Shown one piece after another: positions 23,781 through 32,249 of a stretch of 64,000 nt of DNA. This stretch comes from Paenibacillus xylanilyticus (GTDB lineage: Bacteria > Bacillota > Bacilli > Paenibacillales > Paenibacillaceae): assembly GCF_009664365.1 (NCBI RefSeq), contig NZ_CP044310.1:3669001-3733000 (forward strand). The letters run 5' to 3'. Numbering within the stretch: position 1 is the stretch's first letter; each line of letters begins with the position of its first letter. The notes beneath the pieces are model-generated. The model had not been told where the DNA came from. It searched no databases and saw nothing but the letters and a program-made list of their open reading frames with translations. The position numbers were made by a program, and so were the translations under genes.

Positions 23781-24767
23781 TTATTTTAATTCAGTAGTGA
23801 ACTCCTTAATTTTTTCAGAGATTTCTTGGGGATGGGAGCGATACAAGTAATGTCCCGCATCCATTAGGACCATTTCTGCATGTGTAGCATCCTTTATTTG
23901 CTTCTCATGTTCGGGAACCCATCGATCCGTTGCCGCGTTATTCGCTTGAACAAAGAGAAGAACAGGTAAGTTTTGAGGGAACGATAGCTTCTCAGCTTCA
24001 GTAAAGTTGGTATACATGTGCTCTGCCTCGTTCAACTGCGTGTTGTTATACATGTTTTTACGTATGAAGATGTCTATTTGCTCTTTGGTTTGTTGATCAT
24101 ATGACAGTCCTTCATAAGGGTCCGTGCTCAATTTTAACTGTATGCGGTGGAAGCCCAGGTTCCGAAACCATTTAATCGGAGTGGTCACTGATGAATCAAT
24201 GGTCTGTTCTTCTTTCAGCGTTGGAACACTGCTATCCAGCCCAATAAACGCTCTCACCTCGTCTGGATATTGGTTCACATAATCCAAGCTATAGATTCCT
24301 GATATGGAATGAGCCATGAGAATGTACCGGTCAATATCGAGGCTTTGTAATGCTTCATGAATTTCACTTACGATATTTGCAGTGCTGCGCTCCTTCTCGG
24401 TCTGATCGCTCAATCCGTAACCAAAAGGCTCAACGACGACGACTTTGTAAAATGGCGATAGCTCTGTGATGAGCGGTTTAAAATCAAGCGCAGGTGCCGC
24501 AGTTCCATAACCGGGTAACAGGACGACCGTCTCTTCGCCTTTCCCTTGAATCGAGACATTCATCTGCTTCCCATCCACAGATACAAGCTGACCGTAAGGT
24601 TCTGTTCTTTTTTGTTCTGAATAACGGCTAACCTGGTTAAATGTATACACGCTGGCTACAAAAAGCAGGATGGCTATTACGATTGCAGCGATGATTTTAA
24701 GTAAAATATGTAACACATTCTTGAATAATGTACGTTTCCTTACTTTCTTTGCTGCTTGTTGTGTCAA
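23781..24767 (-). CDS. membrane-anchored alpha/beta hydrolase, paralogue 1
   Basis: A 328-residue protein with a basic N-terminus, one transmembrane helix (residues about 22-44) and an outside alpha/beta hydrolase domain. Features are the oxyanion region VLLPGYGTAAPALDF, EPFGYGLSDQTEKER, the nucleophile in MAHSISG (Ala replaces the usual Gly), and the late His in DAGHYLYRSHP. It is closely similar in order and sequence to the product at 32250-33239. Epoxide hydrolase or lipase-type esterase activity is possible; substrate unknown. The start is a TTG ten bases after GAGGAG. Confidence 0.8.
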   Translation of the reverse strand: MTQQAAKKVRKRTLFKNVLHILLKIIAAIVIAILLFVASVYTFNQVSRYSEQKRTEPYGQLVSVDGKQMNVSIQGKGEETVVLLPGYGTAAPALDFKPLITELSPFYKVVVVEPFGYGLSDQTEKERSTANIVSEIHEALQSLDIDRYILMAHSISGIYSLDYVNQYPDEVRAFIGLDSSVPTLKEEQTIDSSVTTPIKWFRNLGFHRIQLKLSTDPYEGLSYDQQTKEQIDIFIRKNMYNNTQLNEAEHMYTNFTEAEKLSFPQNLPVLLFVQANNAATDRWVPEHEKQIKDATHAEMVLMDAGHYLYRSHPQEISEKIKEFTTELK

Positions 24768-24940
24768 TCTCTTTCAGCTCCTCTTGTCATCTTGTACAAT
24801 GGCTTTCCGGTCCACTGATGCTAGTCTAACCAACCAAGTTGTCCTCTGAATGAATACAATATGAACGGAGTATGAACAAGAAGATGCAAAGGATAAAGCT
24901 CCTAAATTCCTTCCAGGCGTAAAAAATCAGACCATGTAAT

Positions 24941-24966
24941 TAAAAAAAAGCCGCTAAATAGCGACT
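24941..24966 (-). terminator. terminator of the kinase-like gene
   Basis: Minus strand AGTCGCT (24966-24960) pairs with AGCGGCT (24955-24949) around ATTT, followed by eight T. It lies about 110 bases after the stop of the kinase-like gene; the rest of 24768-25077 shows no gene. Confidence 0.75.
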
Positions 24967-25077
24967 TTTCGTCAGAAAATGTTCAATTGTTATAACCCAT
25001 TAAGCTCACGTAACTCGGAAAAAAAGAACATGACTTTGAAGCTTCTAAGCTTCTTCTAAGCTGCTATAGTCCACTGA

Positions 25078-25950
25078 CTACTTTTTAGCTGCATTCCAAG
25101 CATTGAAGAATTCACGGACACTTCTGTATCGTTGATCACGTTCCTGACTAACCGCTCGTAAAGCGACTTCATATAGCGATCTGTTTGCTTCCCATTTTGC
25201 AAATGAATGATCCATCTCACCACCCAGCAGCCCGAATGCAATGGCTCCCATGGTAAACACATTCGTTCTCGCATCAATAGGCGCACCCCGTATGAACTCT
25301 TCCGGTGCCTTTGAGCGCGCTGCTCCCCAAAAGTTCTCTCCCATGTCATTGACTGAAGGAGCCGTTCTGTAAAAGTCAATGTCACAGATCTTCGTTTCAC
25401 CCGTTGTAAAATCATATAGTATACTACCGTCATAAAAGTCAACAGCAACGTATCCTTTGGATTCCACGTGTTGATGAAACTCAAATATTTTATCCAGTGA
25501 ATGCTGTCTCTGCTCGGCAGATAGCTGTCTATATTTATAAAAAGGCGATTCCGGATGACTTTGTTTCGCTTCACCTGCAAATAACCAGTGTGAATGCAGG
25601 CATTCGCCAGTAAACCATTCAAAAATGACAGCATACCCATTTGCCGTTTCAAAATGCTCTATACGTTCAATGAGATTGGGATGAGCCAGGGTTTTGTACA
25701 GCGGCATGGCACTCTTTAATCTGGCAATTGCATCTCCGGGATTTCCTGAAAAAGCCATGGGTCTGCATCCCGCATATTTAACAAATCGCTTCTTGCCGTT
25801 AATCTCAACTCCAAAACTGATGTTACCCGAATCCTGCTGGTCAAACACGCTAAAAACGGTACCAAGCGCTTGCAGCCATGTGAAATCATGTTCTTCTTGA
25901 AGTTCGAATGTTACACGATCCATCTTGAATGAAATCGATTTTTGATCCAT
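25078..25950 (-). CDS. protein-kinase-like protein with degenerate catalytic loop
   Basis: A 290-residue protein with the outline of a Ser/Thr protein kinase: a beta-3-like Lys in KKRFVKYAG (about residue 54), a hinge-like VIFEWFTGECLH, and a C-lobe ending. In place of HRDxKxxN it has VAVDFYDGSILYD, which keeps the Asp but lacks the Lys and Asn, and DFG is replaced by DID in KICDIDFY. An APE-like motif survives (KAPEEF) with the downstream DARTNVFTMGAIAFGLL. So it is either an atypical kinase or a pseudokinase; small-molecule phosphotransfer is also possible. GAGGGG precedes the ATG. Single gene, no partner evident. Confidence 0.7.
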   Translation of the reverse strand: MDQKSISFKMDRVTFELQEEHDFTWLQALGTVFSVFDQQDSGNISFGVEINGKKRFVKYAGCRPMAFSGNPGDAIARLKSAMPLYKTLAHPNLIERIEHFETANGYAVIFEWFTGECLHSHWLFAGEAKQSHPESPFYKYRQLSAEQRQHSLDKIFEFHQHVESKGYVAVDFYDGSILYDFTTGETKICDIDFYRTAPSVNDMGENFWGAARSKAPEEFIRGAPIDARTNVFTMGAIAFGLLGGEMDHSFAKWEANRSLYEVALRAVSQERDQRYRSVREFFNAWNAAKK

Positions 25951-26164
25951 ACTATTGTCCCCTCACCATTTGGGGAATCACGCCGTTTATAGGGCTACTT
26001 AAACGTGTTTACCCTTTTTTGATCTGCCCTGTTATCGTATAAATGTCTTCTCATAAGACATCACTCCTCTCATATGCTGTACCACTATTATCCATCTAAA
26101 TGGTATTATTGCAAACCTCCATCAGGTGAGGAAACTCCCCTTAGTTTACTTAATCACTGAAAAT

Positions 26165-26191
26165 CAAAAAAAGTCGCTTTAGTTAGCGACT
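26165..26191 (-). terminator. terminator of the 201-residue helical protein gene
   Basis: Minus strand AGTCGCT (26191-26185) pairs with AGCGACT (26178-26172), followed by seven T. The rest of the gap 25951-26257 shows no gene. Confidence 0.8.
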
Positions 26192-26257
26192 TATTGTTCA
26201 AACAATCTTATTTAACTATTCTGAAAAAATTCAATTGGATGCCTTCATGCATTTTGA

Positions 26258-26863
26258 TTAATACTGAAACACCGTCGGGAATTGTTGTACAATTCCCATT
26301 GTCATCATATCCGCCATCTCTAACGCCTGTTGTTGAATGGGATCACTTATTGCAACATTTCTAACGTAATCTTTCGCTATCCGCGTTGCCACCTCTTCCG
26401 TGAGGAGACGTAAATGTTCATGCATCATACGTTGCCATTCGATTTGAGACCAGTATGGATTAATTTGGGCCAGAAAGGCTGCAATTGCATCTGCATTCGC
26501 ATACCACCGTTTCTGAGCATCTTCTGCAGCTGCTGTGTTACCAGACTTCAAGTTACTAACAAGTTCGGCCGCAATGGTTAAATGTTCTCTGAACAATGTT
26601 TCAAATTGCTTGGCAATAGCCGTCCCATACAACGGTTCAAGCACCATGGCGAAATCACTTGGATTGCGTAAAAGTCTTGCGGTTGTTGGCTGGACATCCT
26701 CAAGCCCATCGACGATACTGTTTACGGTTAATCTCGTCCAGAACACATGCTGTTCCCATAGTGATCTGAGCTTCCTGTTCAGATCGACACTGGCTGGCGT
26801 CCAGCTCAAATGATCTGATTTTCGATAGACAGGATAATAGTAGGTTGGAATATAATTCATCAT
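26258..26863 (-). CDS. helical protein of unknown function
   Basis: A 201-residue, mostly alpha-helical, soluble protein. It contains LRSLWEQHVFWTRLTVNSI and RLLRNPSDFAMVLEPLYG, then a second helical stretch (FETLFREHLTIAAELV, WQRMMHEHLRLLTEEVATRI), giving an ancient-duplication look with conserved His and Trp. Similar proteins occur in many Bacillus and Paenibacillus genomes, sometimes labelled acetylglutamate kinase, but no kinase motif is visible here and I would not use that name. AAAGGAG precedes two adjacent ATGs. Single gene with its own terminator. Confidence 0.65.
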   Translation of the reverse strand: MMNYIPTYYYPVYRKSDHLSWTPASVDLNRKLRSLWEQHVFWTRLTVNSIVDGLEDVQPTTARLLRNPSDFAMVLEPLYGTAIAKQFETLFREHLTIAAELVSNLKSGNTAAAEDAQKRWYANADAIAAFLAQINPYWSQIEWQRMMHEHLRLLTEEVATRIAKDYVRNVAISDPIQQQALEMADMMTMGIVQQFPTVFQY

Positions 26864-27021
26864 TATCCGTCAGCTCCTTTTCTACAACAATATATAGGCA
26901 ATAGCCTTCATTGGTGCATTCGGATGAGCGAAGTTGATTCTTTTGTCATTCCTGATATTTATCAAAAAAATAAAAACCAATGAACGAGTGAACGTCCACT
27001 GGTTTACATCTTCAATATCGT

Positions 27022-27909
27022 TTACACGGATTCTTCCCACATCTCGGGTTCAACATGTACATGTACAGTATACACATCGTGTTCTCGAAGCAATTCGTCT
27101 TCAACATCGGTGCATATATCGTGTGCTTGGTGCATGTCCAGGTCAGAACGAACCGTAATAACGACGTCTACAACCGCATTATTGCCGTAGCTTCTCGCTC
27201 TTACATCTTTCACCGTCTCTACCCCATCAATCGTGGCAATGGTTTTTCTGTACTCCCGAATAAGCTCCACATCAAAACCGTCTGTTAAATGGTGAGTAGC
27301 CTCTTTGAAAATATCCCATGCTGTTTTACAAATGAGGAAACCTACGATGACTGCTGTTACGGGGTCAAGCCAAGGCAGTCCAAATTGCGAGCCTGCAATT
27401 CCAATCACAGTACCTATACTTACCCAAGCATCAGATATATTATCACGAGCTGCGGCCATGACAGCCTGGCTTTTAATTTTGGTAGCGAGTCGTTTATTAA
27501 ACCGATAGACCAAGTACATCACAACTGCACAGAAAATGCCTGTATATGCGGCAATCAGATCCGGGGATTCACTTTCCCCTTGAAAAACGGAACCAATGGC
27601 TTCGAACAAAACCTGTAAACCAACAGCCATCATAATGAACGAAGCCACTAACGATGCTACGGTCTCCGCTTTCCAGTGACCATATGTATGATCCTTGTCT
27701 GCTGGCCGTTGAGCAAGCCGGAGTCCAATAAGGACAGCGATCGAGGCCACAATATCGGTTGCGTTATTCAACCCATCTGCTTTGAGCGCTTCTGAGCCTG
27801 CGATCGAACCGATAACCAGTTTTAATGCGGTCAGGCATATATAAGCAATGATGCTAATAATGGCTCCTCGTTCACCCATTTTTAAATTGTCGTACTTCAG
27901 TTGATCCAC
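27022..27909 (-). CDS. cation diffusion facilitator (CDF) metal exporter
   Basis: A 295-residue CDF transporter with six membrane segments and a C-terminal cytoplasmic metal-binding domain (residues about 210-295) containing HQAHDICTDVED and VYTVHVHVEP. Site A residues are seen as DGLNNATDI in helix 2 and DNISDAWVS in helix 5; the Asn/Asp pattern resembles manganese exporters of the MneP/MneS group rather than the HxxxD of zinc exporters. It exchanges cytoplasmic metal for protons. The start is a GTG ten bases after AGGAGG. Mn2+ as substrate is inference. Confidence 0.85.
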   Translation of the reverse strand: MDQLKYDNLKMGERGAIISIIAYICLTALKLVIGSIAGSEALKADGLNNATDIVASIAVLIGLRLAQRPADKDHTYGHWKAETVASLVASFIMMAVGLQVLFEAIGSVFQGESESPDLIAAYTGIFCAVVMYLVYRFNKRLATKIKSQAVMAAARDNISDAWVSIGTVIGIAGSQFGLPWLDPVTAVIVGFLICKTAWDIFKEATHHLTDGFDVELIREYRKTIATIDGVETVKDVRARSYGNNAVVDVVITVRSDLDMHQAHDICTDVEDELLREHDVYTVHVHVEPEMWEESV

Positions 27910-28094
27910 GAAAAAAATCCTCCTGCATTCCCCAGTCTTCTAGCACGTTTTTGATAGTATCATCGAGAGATTATGTGGGTCTAGAGAAACGTTTTGGGCA
28001 CAGTGAAACATAATCTGAACACGGCAAGACTGTTATAACGAACTAAAAGAATTGGAGTGGGTAAACTTTTCCCGTGTGTAGAACTACAATTAGA

Positions 28095-28119
28095 AAAAGC
28101 GAGCTGTTTGCTCGCTTTT
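28095..28119. terminator. bidirectional terminator hairpin
   Basis: AAAAGCGAGC (28095-28104) and GCTCGCTTTT (28110-28119) pair perfectly around TGTTT. It lies downstream of the DUF2089 / membrane protein pair on the minus strand. Confidence 0.8.
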
Positions 28120-28160
28120 GTACAACCCTGCATCTCATCCCATTTTTGTTCTTCGCGTAT

Positions 28161-28448
28161 CTAGTTCATGTCGTGAGTCTTCATCTTGGCTAATTCCTTA
28201 TTTCTCTTCAGTTGAAGTGATTTTCTTCCCGCACTCCATTCAGCAATCAGGAAGAGCAATCCTAGTAGTAGATACAGGATAAAACCAAGAGTACTTTCAA
28301 TACGTTCTGTAACAAACATCCATGTGGAGATTCCAATATAAGCTACGGGTACAATTGCACCCCAATAAACGTTGCTTCTGGTTGAAAAAAAGTACTGAAC
28401 TGCCAGTATTCCTACAATGATCAATAATCTGTAAACATCGTTCATCAT
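28161..28448 (-). CDS. small membrane protein paired with a DUF2089 protein
   Basis: A 95-residue protein with three hydrophobic helices (LLIIVGILAVQYFF, AIVPVAYIGISTWMFV, TLGFILYLLLGLLFLIAEW) and a basic tail (KSLQLKRNKELAK). Its ATG overlaps the stop codon of the preceding gene (ATGA), so the two are translationally coupled. No family name is certain. By position it could be the target or the membrane partner of the small DNA-binding protein, as in regulator/membrane-protein pairs such as PspC or YvlD modules (inference). Confidence 0.65.
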   Translation of the reverse strand: MMNDVYRLLIIVGILAVQYFFSTRSNVYWGAIVPVAYIGISTWMFVTERIESTLGFILYLLLGLLFLIAEWSAGRKSLQLKRNKELAKMKTHDMN

Positions 28449-28744
28449 TCACTTTTCCTCTCTTGTTTATATTTCTGAATAATTAGTTTGGCATCATCTA
28501 CGCTTATCCGGTCATCAATAGATAAATTCTTAATGAATTTAATAAAATCTTCGTTATCCTCTGCTTCATTGACCTTTATTTTCTCAATAAGCCGATCGAG
28601 CTTAATTCTTACGGTTGGATACGAGACTTCATATATCTTCGCAATTTCTTTTAATGATCCTGAGTTTAGAACAAATTTTCGGATAAACTCCATATCCTCA
28701 TTTTCCAAAGCTAAAACCCAATTAGGCACGTCTTTAATATCCAT
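28445..28744 (-). CDS. DUF2089-type small helix-turn-helix protein
   Basis: A 99-residue protein; the ATG at 28744 follows AGGAGGGGG, better than the upstream ATG at 28765. The middle (residues about 20-55, FVLNSGSLKEIAKIYEVSYPTVRIKLDRLIEKI) is a sigma-70-region-4-like helix-turn-helix, the core of DUF2089 proteins; the zinc-ribbon found in longer members is absent. The C-terminal half is helical (FIKNLSIDDRISVDDAKLII). It is probably a transcription factor acting on its own operon. The upstream region 28766-28860 is extremely AT-rich. Confidence 0.75.
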   Translation of the reverse strand: MDIKDVPNWVLALENEDMEFIRKFVLNSGSLKEIAKIYEVSYPTVRIKLDRLIEKIKVNEAEDNEDFIKFIKNLSIDDRISVDDAKLIIQKYKQERKSE

Positions 28745-28865
28745 ATTCCCCCTCCTTTTATACATATAATAACCAAATAATTAAATAAAATCAAATTTTA
28801 TTTTAATAATATTAAACATAAAGTTGATTTAATTATAAATATTATAAAAACTAAAGAAACAAACA

Positions 28866-28900
28866 CAAAAAACCATTGAGCTCATCACAAGCTCAACGGT
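28866..28900 (-). terminator. terminator of the VanZ-type gene
   Basis: Minus strand ACCGTTGAGCT (28900-28890) pairs with AGCTCAATGGT (28882-28872), one G-T pair, followed by six T. Confidence 0.85.
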
Positions 28901-28917
28901 CCTTTTCATACTCTTAG

Positions 28918-30345
28918 TCAATTCTTCAAGGCTGGTATCTGAGTGCTCCACTCTTCCCCGTTGACGGTTCCCTTGAATTGGTAGACGGGCTGGTAATACC
29001 CTTTTGAATCGTAGACATAGGTCAGTTCATAATCGGTCACAATCAATTCGTCGTTTTTTTGCAGATCATTATACATGTAGAAATTCCCTCTAAGAACTTC
29101 TTCATACGCGTCCGCCGGACTGCTCACATCTACGGTACGTATATATTTATTCTTATTCATGGCATAGAACAAATCTTGTGGAATAAGACCTTCTGCCGCA
29201 GGAACAATGATGATCATCCCATGATCTACGTCTCGCTGTTCTGTTGCCATTTCGGAGTTGGACATATGCAAATCCCATCGAACGGTATCTTCATTTTGTG
29301 TACTAAATTCAGCTTCCTTAGGCAGTAATCCTTGCTGACTTAGCCACTTACCATAGGCAGTTCCTTTTTCCTCCAAAACCTCCGCCTGCATTGAGTTCGT
29401 CGCATACTGATTAGGTGCCAACGACCAATTGCCACTATTCACGTTGTAATTAAAGGTGTAATCGGTTCCTCCGCTGTCATACAGATTCCAGATCCGGTTG
29501 AATCCGTCAATGGAGATGTGACCTCTCTGCTGCAGTTGAAAATGATCACTCAGTAATGAAACCATCTGCTTGGCATACTCCATGTTATGAATCTCAAAGC
29601 TTCGATATAGTGCTACGGGTTCAGCGTGGTCGGGCAGTTTTGTGTCTAGCGTCACATGGACCTGATTCATTTTCTGCGATGTGGCTGGACGAATGGCAAG
29701 ATTCCCGAGCTCTTGGCTGGAATACATCATGAGTGCCCCTGTAAATAACAGTACAAAGGTCAAAGGAATGCAGAGGGCACGAAACATCGCTTTGAGGGAT
29801 ATTCTCTTTTGCTGCCTGATATCAAGGATTGCACTCATCAACCCGTATCCTGCTAAACTGCCGAGCGTATTGTGCAATATGTCATCCAGTTCAAATATCC
29901 CTCTGCCTGTCGCCATTTGAAATGTTTCTATACCAATTGTGATCATTAGCGATATGATTAATATCGATTTGAAGCCACGTGTCTTCTTTCCCAGAAGTGG
30001 AAGCAGGAAGCCTAGGGGTGCAAACATCAACATATTGAAAATAATAAGCTGGAATTCACTCAGCGACCATTGGTTCCATGCATTTACATAGCCGCTGAAC
30101 AACTCCAGGTTTACCCATCCGCTATAGTTAGCCCCTCTGCTAAATGTTGTTAACATCATGACCATGATCAGCCAGCCCATCAATGAAAATGAGGCTATAA
30201 ACTGCCATAATTTTATGATGCGTTTTCCTCCTCTTTTTCTATACAACCTATACGCCAATAACACGATTCCAAAGGCTATGAGACCGACTATTAATGCAAC
30301 ACCCGCAACAGGTAATAGTTTCTGTACCACTTGAATGAAATCCAT
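28918..30345 (-). CDS. VanZ-family membrane protein with large C-terminal extracytoplasmic domain
   Basis: About 475 residues from the ATG at 30345, which has GGAGGAG six bases upstream. Residues 1-215 hold about six membrane helices with the VanZ pattern (FNMLMFAPLGFLLPLL; GIETFQMATGRGIFELDDILHNTLGSLAG, with the conserved Glu-x-x-Gln and Asp-Asp). VanZ proteins are linked to low-level teicoplanin resistance and to membrane or envelope homeostasis. The last 250 residues after one more helix are an outside domain (from MNQVHVTLDTK to the end) with several repeated alpha-beta motifs; I do not recognise it, though YycH/YycI-like folds come to mind. Single gene. Confidence 0.75.
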   Translation of the reverse strand: MDFIQVVQKLLPVAGVALIVGLIAFGIVLLAYRLYRKRGGKRIIKLWQFIASFSLMGWLIMVMMLTTFSRGANYSGWVNLELFSGYVNAWNQWSLSEFQLIIFNMLMFAPLGFLLPLLGKKTRGFKSILIISLMITIGIETFQMATGRGIFELDDILHNTLGSLAGYGLMSAILDIRQQKRISLKAMFRALCIPLTFVLLFTGALMMYSSQELGNLAIRPATSQKMNQVHVTLDTKLPDHAEPVALYRSFEIHNMEYAKQMVSLLSDHFQLQQRGHISIDGFNRIWNLYDSGGTDYTFNYNVNSGNWSLAPNQYATNSMQAEVLEEKGTAYGKWLSQQGLLPKEAEFSTQNEDTVRWDLHMSNSEMATEQRDVDHGMIIIVPAAEGLIPQDLFYAMNKNKYIRTVDVSSPADAYEEVLRGNFYMYNDLQKNDELIVTDYELTYVYDSKGYYQPVYQFKGTVNGEEWSTQIPALKN

Positions 30346-30525
30346 CTGTATCTCCTCCATCATGATTGGCTGCACTGCGCAACTTTTAATAGTTCAAGTA
30401 TACTGACAGTGGAAAAAAGCTCCTATCTATCAAGCTTTCATGAATCTTTCAATCGTGTAAGATTGTACTTGAGATCCTAAGTAATAAATTTGGTTTCAAT
30501 TCTGAAAAGGTGTTTAAATACCAAA

Positions 30526-30563
30526 AAGGAGAGCCGCTTGTACAATTACAAGCAGCTCTCCTT
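30526..30563. terminator. terminator of the purine permease gene
   Basis: AAGGAGAGCCGCTTGT (30526-30541) pairs with ACAAGCAGCTCTCCTT (30548-30563) with one mismatch, around ACAATT. The minus strand continues with TTTTGG. Confidence 0.85.
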
Positions 30564-30580
30564 CTATTATAAATCGTTTT

Positions 30581-31879
30581 TTAGTGATCCAAAAATACAA
30601 GCTGGATGAAGAACAATACCGCAAACACGTAGAATACCGGATGAACATCCTTGCCTTTACCACGAAGCAGCTTCAGAACCGGATAGAAGATGAATCCTAC
30701 GCCAATACCCGTCGCAATACTGTGCGTTAGTGGAGTAAGGATGATAATCAGGAAAGCAGGAAATGTTTCTTCGAGATCCTTCCAGTTGATTTTGCTGATA
30801 ACGCTGATCATGAAGTACCCGACAATAATCAGTGCCGGAGAAGTAATCGCTGGAATACCGGATATTACGCTTACGATAGGTGTGAAGAACAGCGTAAGCG
30901 CAAGCAGCACACTTACCGTTACTGCCGTCAGTCCCGTTCTTCCTCCTGCAGCTACCCCTGTGCTGGACTCGATATAAGCCGATGTTGGGCTGGTTCCGAG
31001 CAAGGCGCCGGTCGTTGTTCCTACGGCATCTGCCAAGAGCGCACCGCGTGAGCGAGGGAATTTCCCGTCTTTCAGGAGTCCTGCTTGTTCAGCAACACCC
31101 AGCATCGTTCCCGTTGTATCAAATAGCGTAATTAACAGGAAGGTGAAGATGATCGTATACAAGCCATTTGAGAATACACCTGACAAATCCAGTTGGAAAG
31201 CCGTTGCTGTAAGCCCTTCCGGCATGGATACGATGGATTCCGGCATTTGAAATAGCCCCATTATCCAGGCCAGAATCGCTGTAACCACCATTCCGATGAA
31301 CAGATAACCTTTTACATTGTAAGCCATCAACACAACCGTAATAATCAACCCAATAATCGTCAGGTAGGTCATTGGTTCTGCCAAATTCCCGATGGTAATC
31401 AAATTCGACTCCGAATCGGCAATAATTCCTGCATTTTGCAAGCCTACCGTCGTAATAAACAGACCGATCCCTGCTGTAATCGCGTGCTTAAGACTCGCCG
31501 GAATGGCATCGAGCAGCATGTAACGGAAGGAAGTAAGTGATAAAACAATAAACAAAAGCCCTGCGATAAATACCGCACCTAGTGCAACCTGCCAGGACAC
31601 ACCATATCCTGCAACTACACTGTAGGCAAAAAATGCATTCAGACCCATACCCGGCGCGATAACGATCGGATAGTTGGACCATATCCCCATAATCAGCGTT
31701 GCCACAATGCTCGCCAGTACTGTTGCAATGAATACCCCGTTGAACTCCATTCCCGTGCTGCTGAGTATTCCCGGGTTTACGATCACTATGTATACCATCG
31801 TGAAGAATGTCGTGATCCCTGCGATGATTTCGGTTGAAACACTCGTGCCTCTTTCTTTCAGTTTGAACCAATTGTTCAT
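30581..31879 (-). CDS. AzgA-type (NCS2) purine permease, PbuG/PbuO-like
   Basis: A 432-residue membrane protein with 12-14 hydrophobic segments. AzgA-group signatures are GITTFFTMVYIVIVNPGIL, APGMGLNAFFAYSVV, DTTGTMLGVAEQAGLL and GTSPTSAYIESSTGVAAGGRTGLTA; these proteins import hypoxanthine, guanine or adenine with protons. The start is taken as the ATG at 31879; a TTG at 31897 lies between it and GGAGG is part of that stretch, so the ribosome binding site is eleven bases from the ATG. It has a long structured leader (31880-32050) with a terminator, the usual mode of purine-permease control, but I could not fit the sequence to the classical purine riboswitch. Confidence 0.87.
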   Translation of the reverse strand: MNNWFKLKERGTSVSTEIIAGITTFFTMVYIVIVNPGILSSTGMEFNGVFIATVLASIVATLIMGIWSNYPIVIAPGMGLNAFFAYSVVAGYGVSWQVALGAVFIAGLLFIVLSLTSFRYMLLDAIPASLKHAITAGIGLFITTVGLQNAGIIADSESNLITIGNLAEPMTYLTIIGLIITVVLMAYNVKGYLFIGMVVTAILAWIMGLFQMPESIVSMPEGLTATAFQLDLSGVFSNGLYTIIFTFLLITLFDTTGTMLGVAEQAGLLKDGKFPRSRGALLADAVGTTTGALLGTSPTSAYIESSTGVAAGGRTGLTAVTVSVLLALTLFFTPIVSVISGIPAITSPALIIVGYFMISVISKINWKDLEETFPAFLIIILTPLTHSIATGIGVGFIFYPVLKLLRGKGKDVHPVFYVFAVLFFIQLVFLDH

Positions 31880-32050
31880 GGTAAAGCCAGCCTCCAACTT
31901 TCAATTATTTCTGGATTAGATAAAAACAAAAAAATCCTAATCTTCGTATAGGATTGTAATATTACCGCTCCTATATTCGTCATTAGGATTGAACAGCTAA
32001 GCTTAGAGATTCAAAAAGTGATCCTCATATCTGTTATAACCTGATGTCCA
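31880..32050 (-). promoter_or_regulatory. structured 5' leader of the purine permease gene
   Basis: About 170 bases separate the predicted transcription start from the ATG. The leader contains AACAG/CTGTT and CTAAGCTTAG pairing segments, then a hairpin AATCCTA/TAGGATT (31965-31933 region) followed by seven T, an intrinsic terminator well before the gene. Upstream segments complementary to both terminator arms allow alternative folding. It is a transcription attenuator; the signal it senses is not evident from known aptamer consensus. Confidence 0.55.
31933..31990. repeat. 58-bp imperfect palindrome inside the purine permease leader
   Basis: The outer arms AATCCTAAT (31933-31941) and ATTAGGATT (31982-31990) are perfect complements, TATAGGA/TCCTATA form inner arms, and the centre is the palindrome GTAATATTAC. 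As RNA it can fold as one long hairpin or as two short ones, the downstream of which is the terminator. Confidence 0.7.
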
Positions 32051-32056
32051 TTTCGT

Positions 32057-32085
32057 ATTTTAATAAAAGTAACACGCATTGTCAA
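32057..32085 (-). promoter_or_regulatory. promoter of the purine permease gene
   Basis: Minus strand perfect TTGACA (32085-32080), 17-base spacer, TAAAAT (32062-32057). Confidence 0.75.
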
Positions 32086-32204
32086 CGAATCAACCGATTT
32101 GTTCACAGTTAATTACGAACTATAACTATGGATTGCAATTAATTCATTCGTTTTTCGGGTAGAGATACATTCCCTTTCTGATCATCCGTAATCGGAAATG
32201 CATA

Positions 32205-32234
32205 ACAAAAAAAACGGCACCCATTATGGTACCG
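32205..32234 (-). terminator. terminator of alpha/beta hydrolase paralogue 2
   Basis: Minus strand CGGTACC (32234-32228) pairs with GGTGCCG (32221-32215) with one G-T pair, followed by eight T. Confidence 0.75.
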
Positions 32235-32249
32235 CAGTTTTATGATCAA

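Noticed and set aside
25056..25652. 198-residue minus-strand frame overlapping the kinase-like gene
   Set aside because: No ribosome binding site, no domain, and it lies inside a frame with clear kinase-like motifs.
10613..26191. Three similar AGTCGCTA/TAGCGGCT terminator stems at 10619-10642, 24949-24966 and 26172-26191 as a possible mobile repeat family
   Set aside because: Similarity is limited to the stem and T run, which are under functional constraint; no flanking duplication or longer shared sequence is visible.
31952..31962. TAATATTAC at the centre of a palindrome, identical to the geminivirus replication-origin nonanucleotide
   Set aside because: There is no Rep gene or circular-element context; the AT-rich centre of a palindrome gives this sequence easily, and the location fits a transcription attenuator.
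32005..32035. ATGAGGATCAC in the purine permease leader resembles the MS2 coat-protein hairpin
   Set aside because: The flanking stem bases do not pair as in the MS2 hairpin and there is no biological reason for it; chance match.
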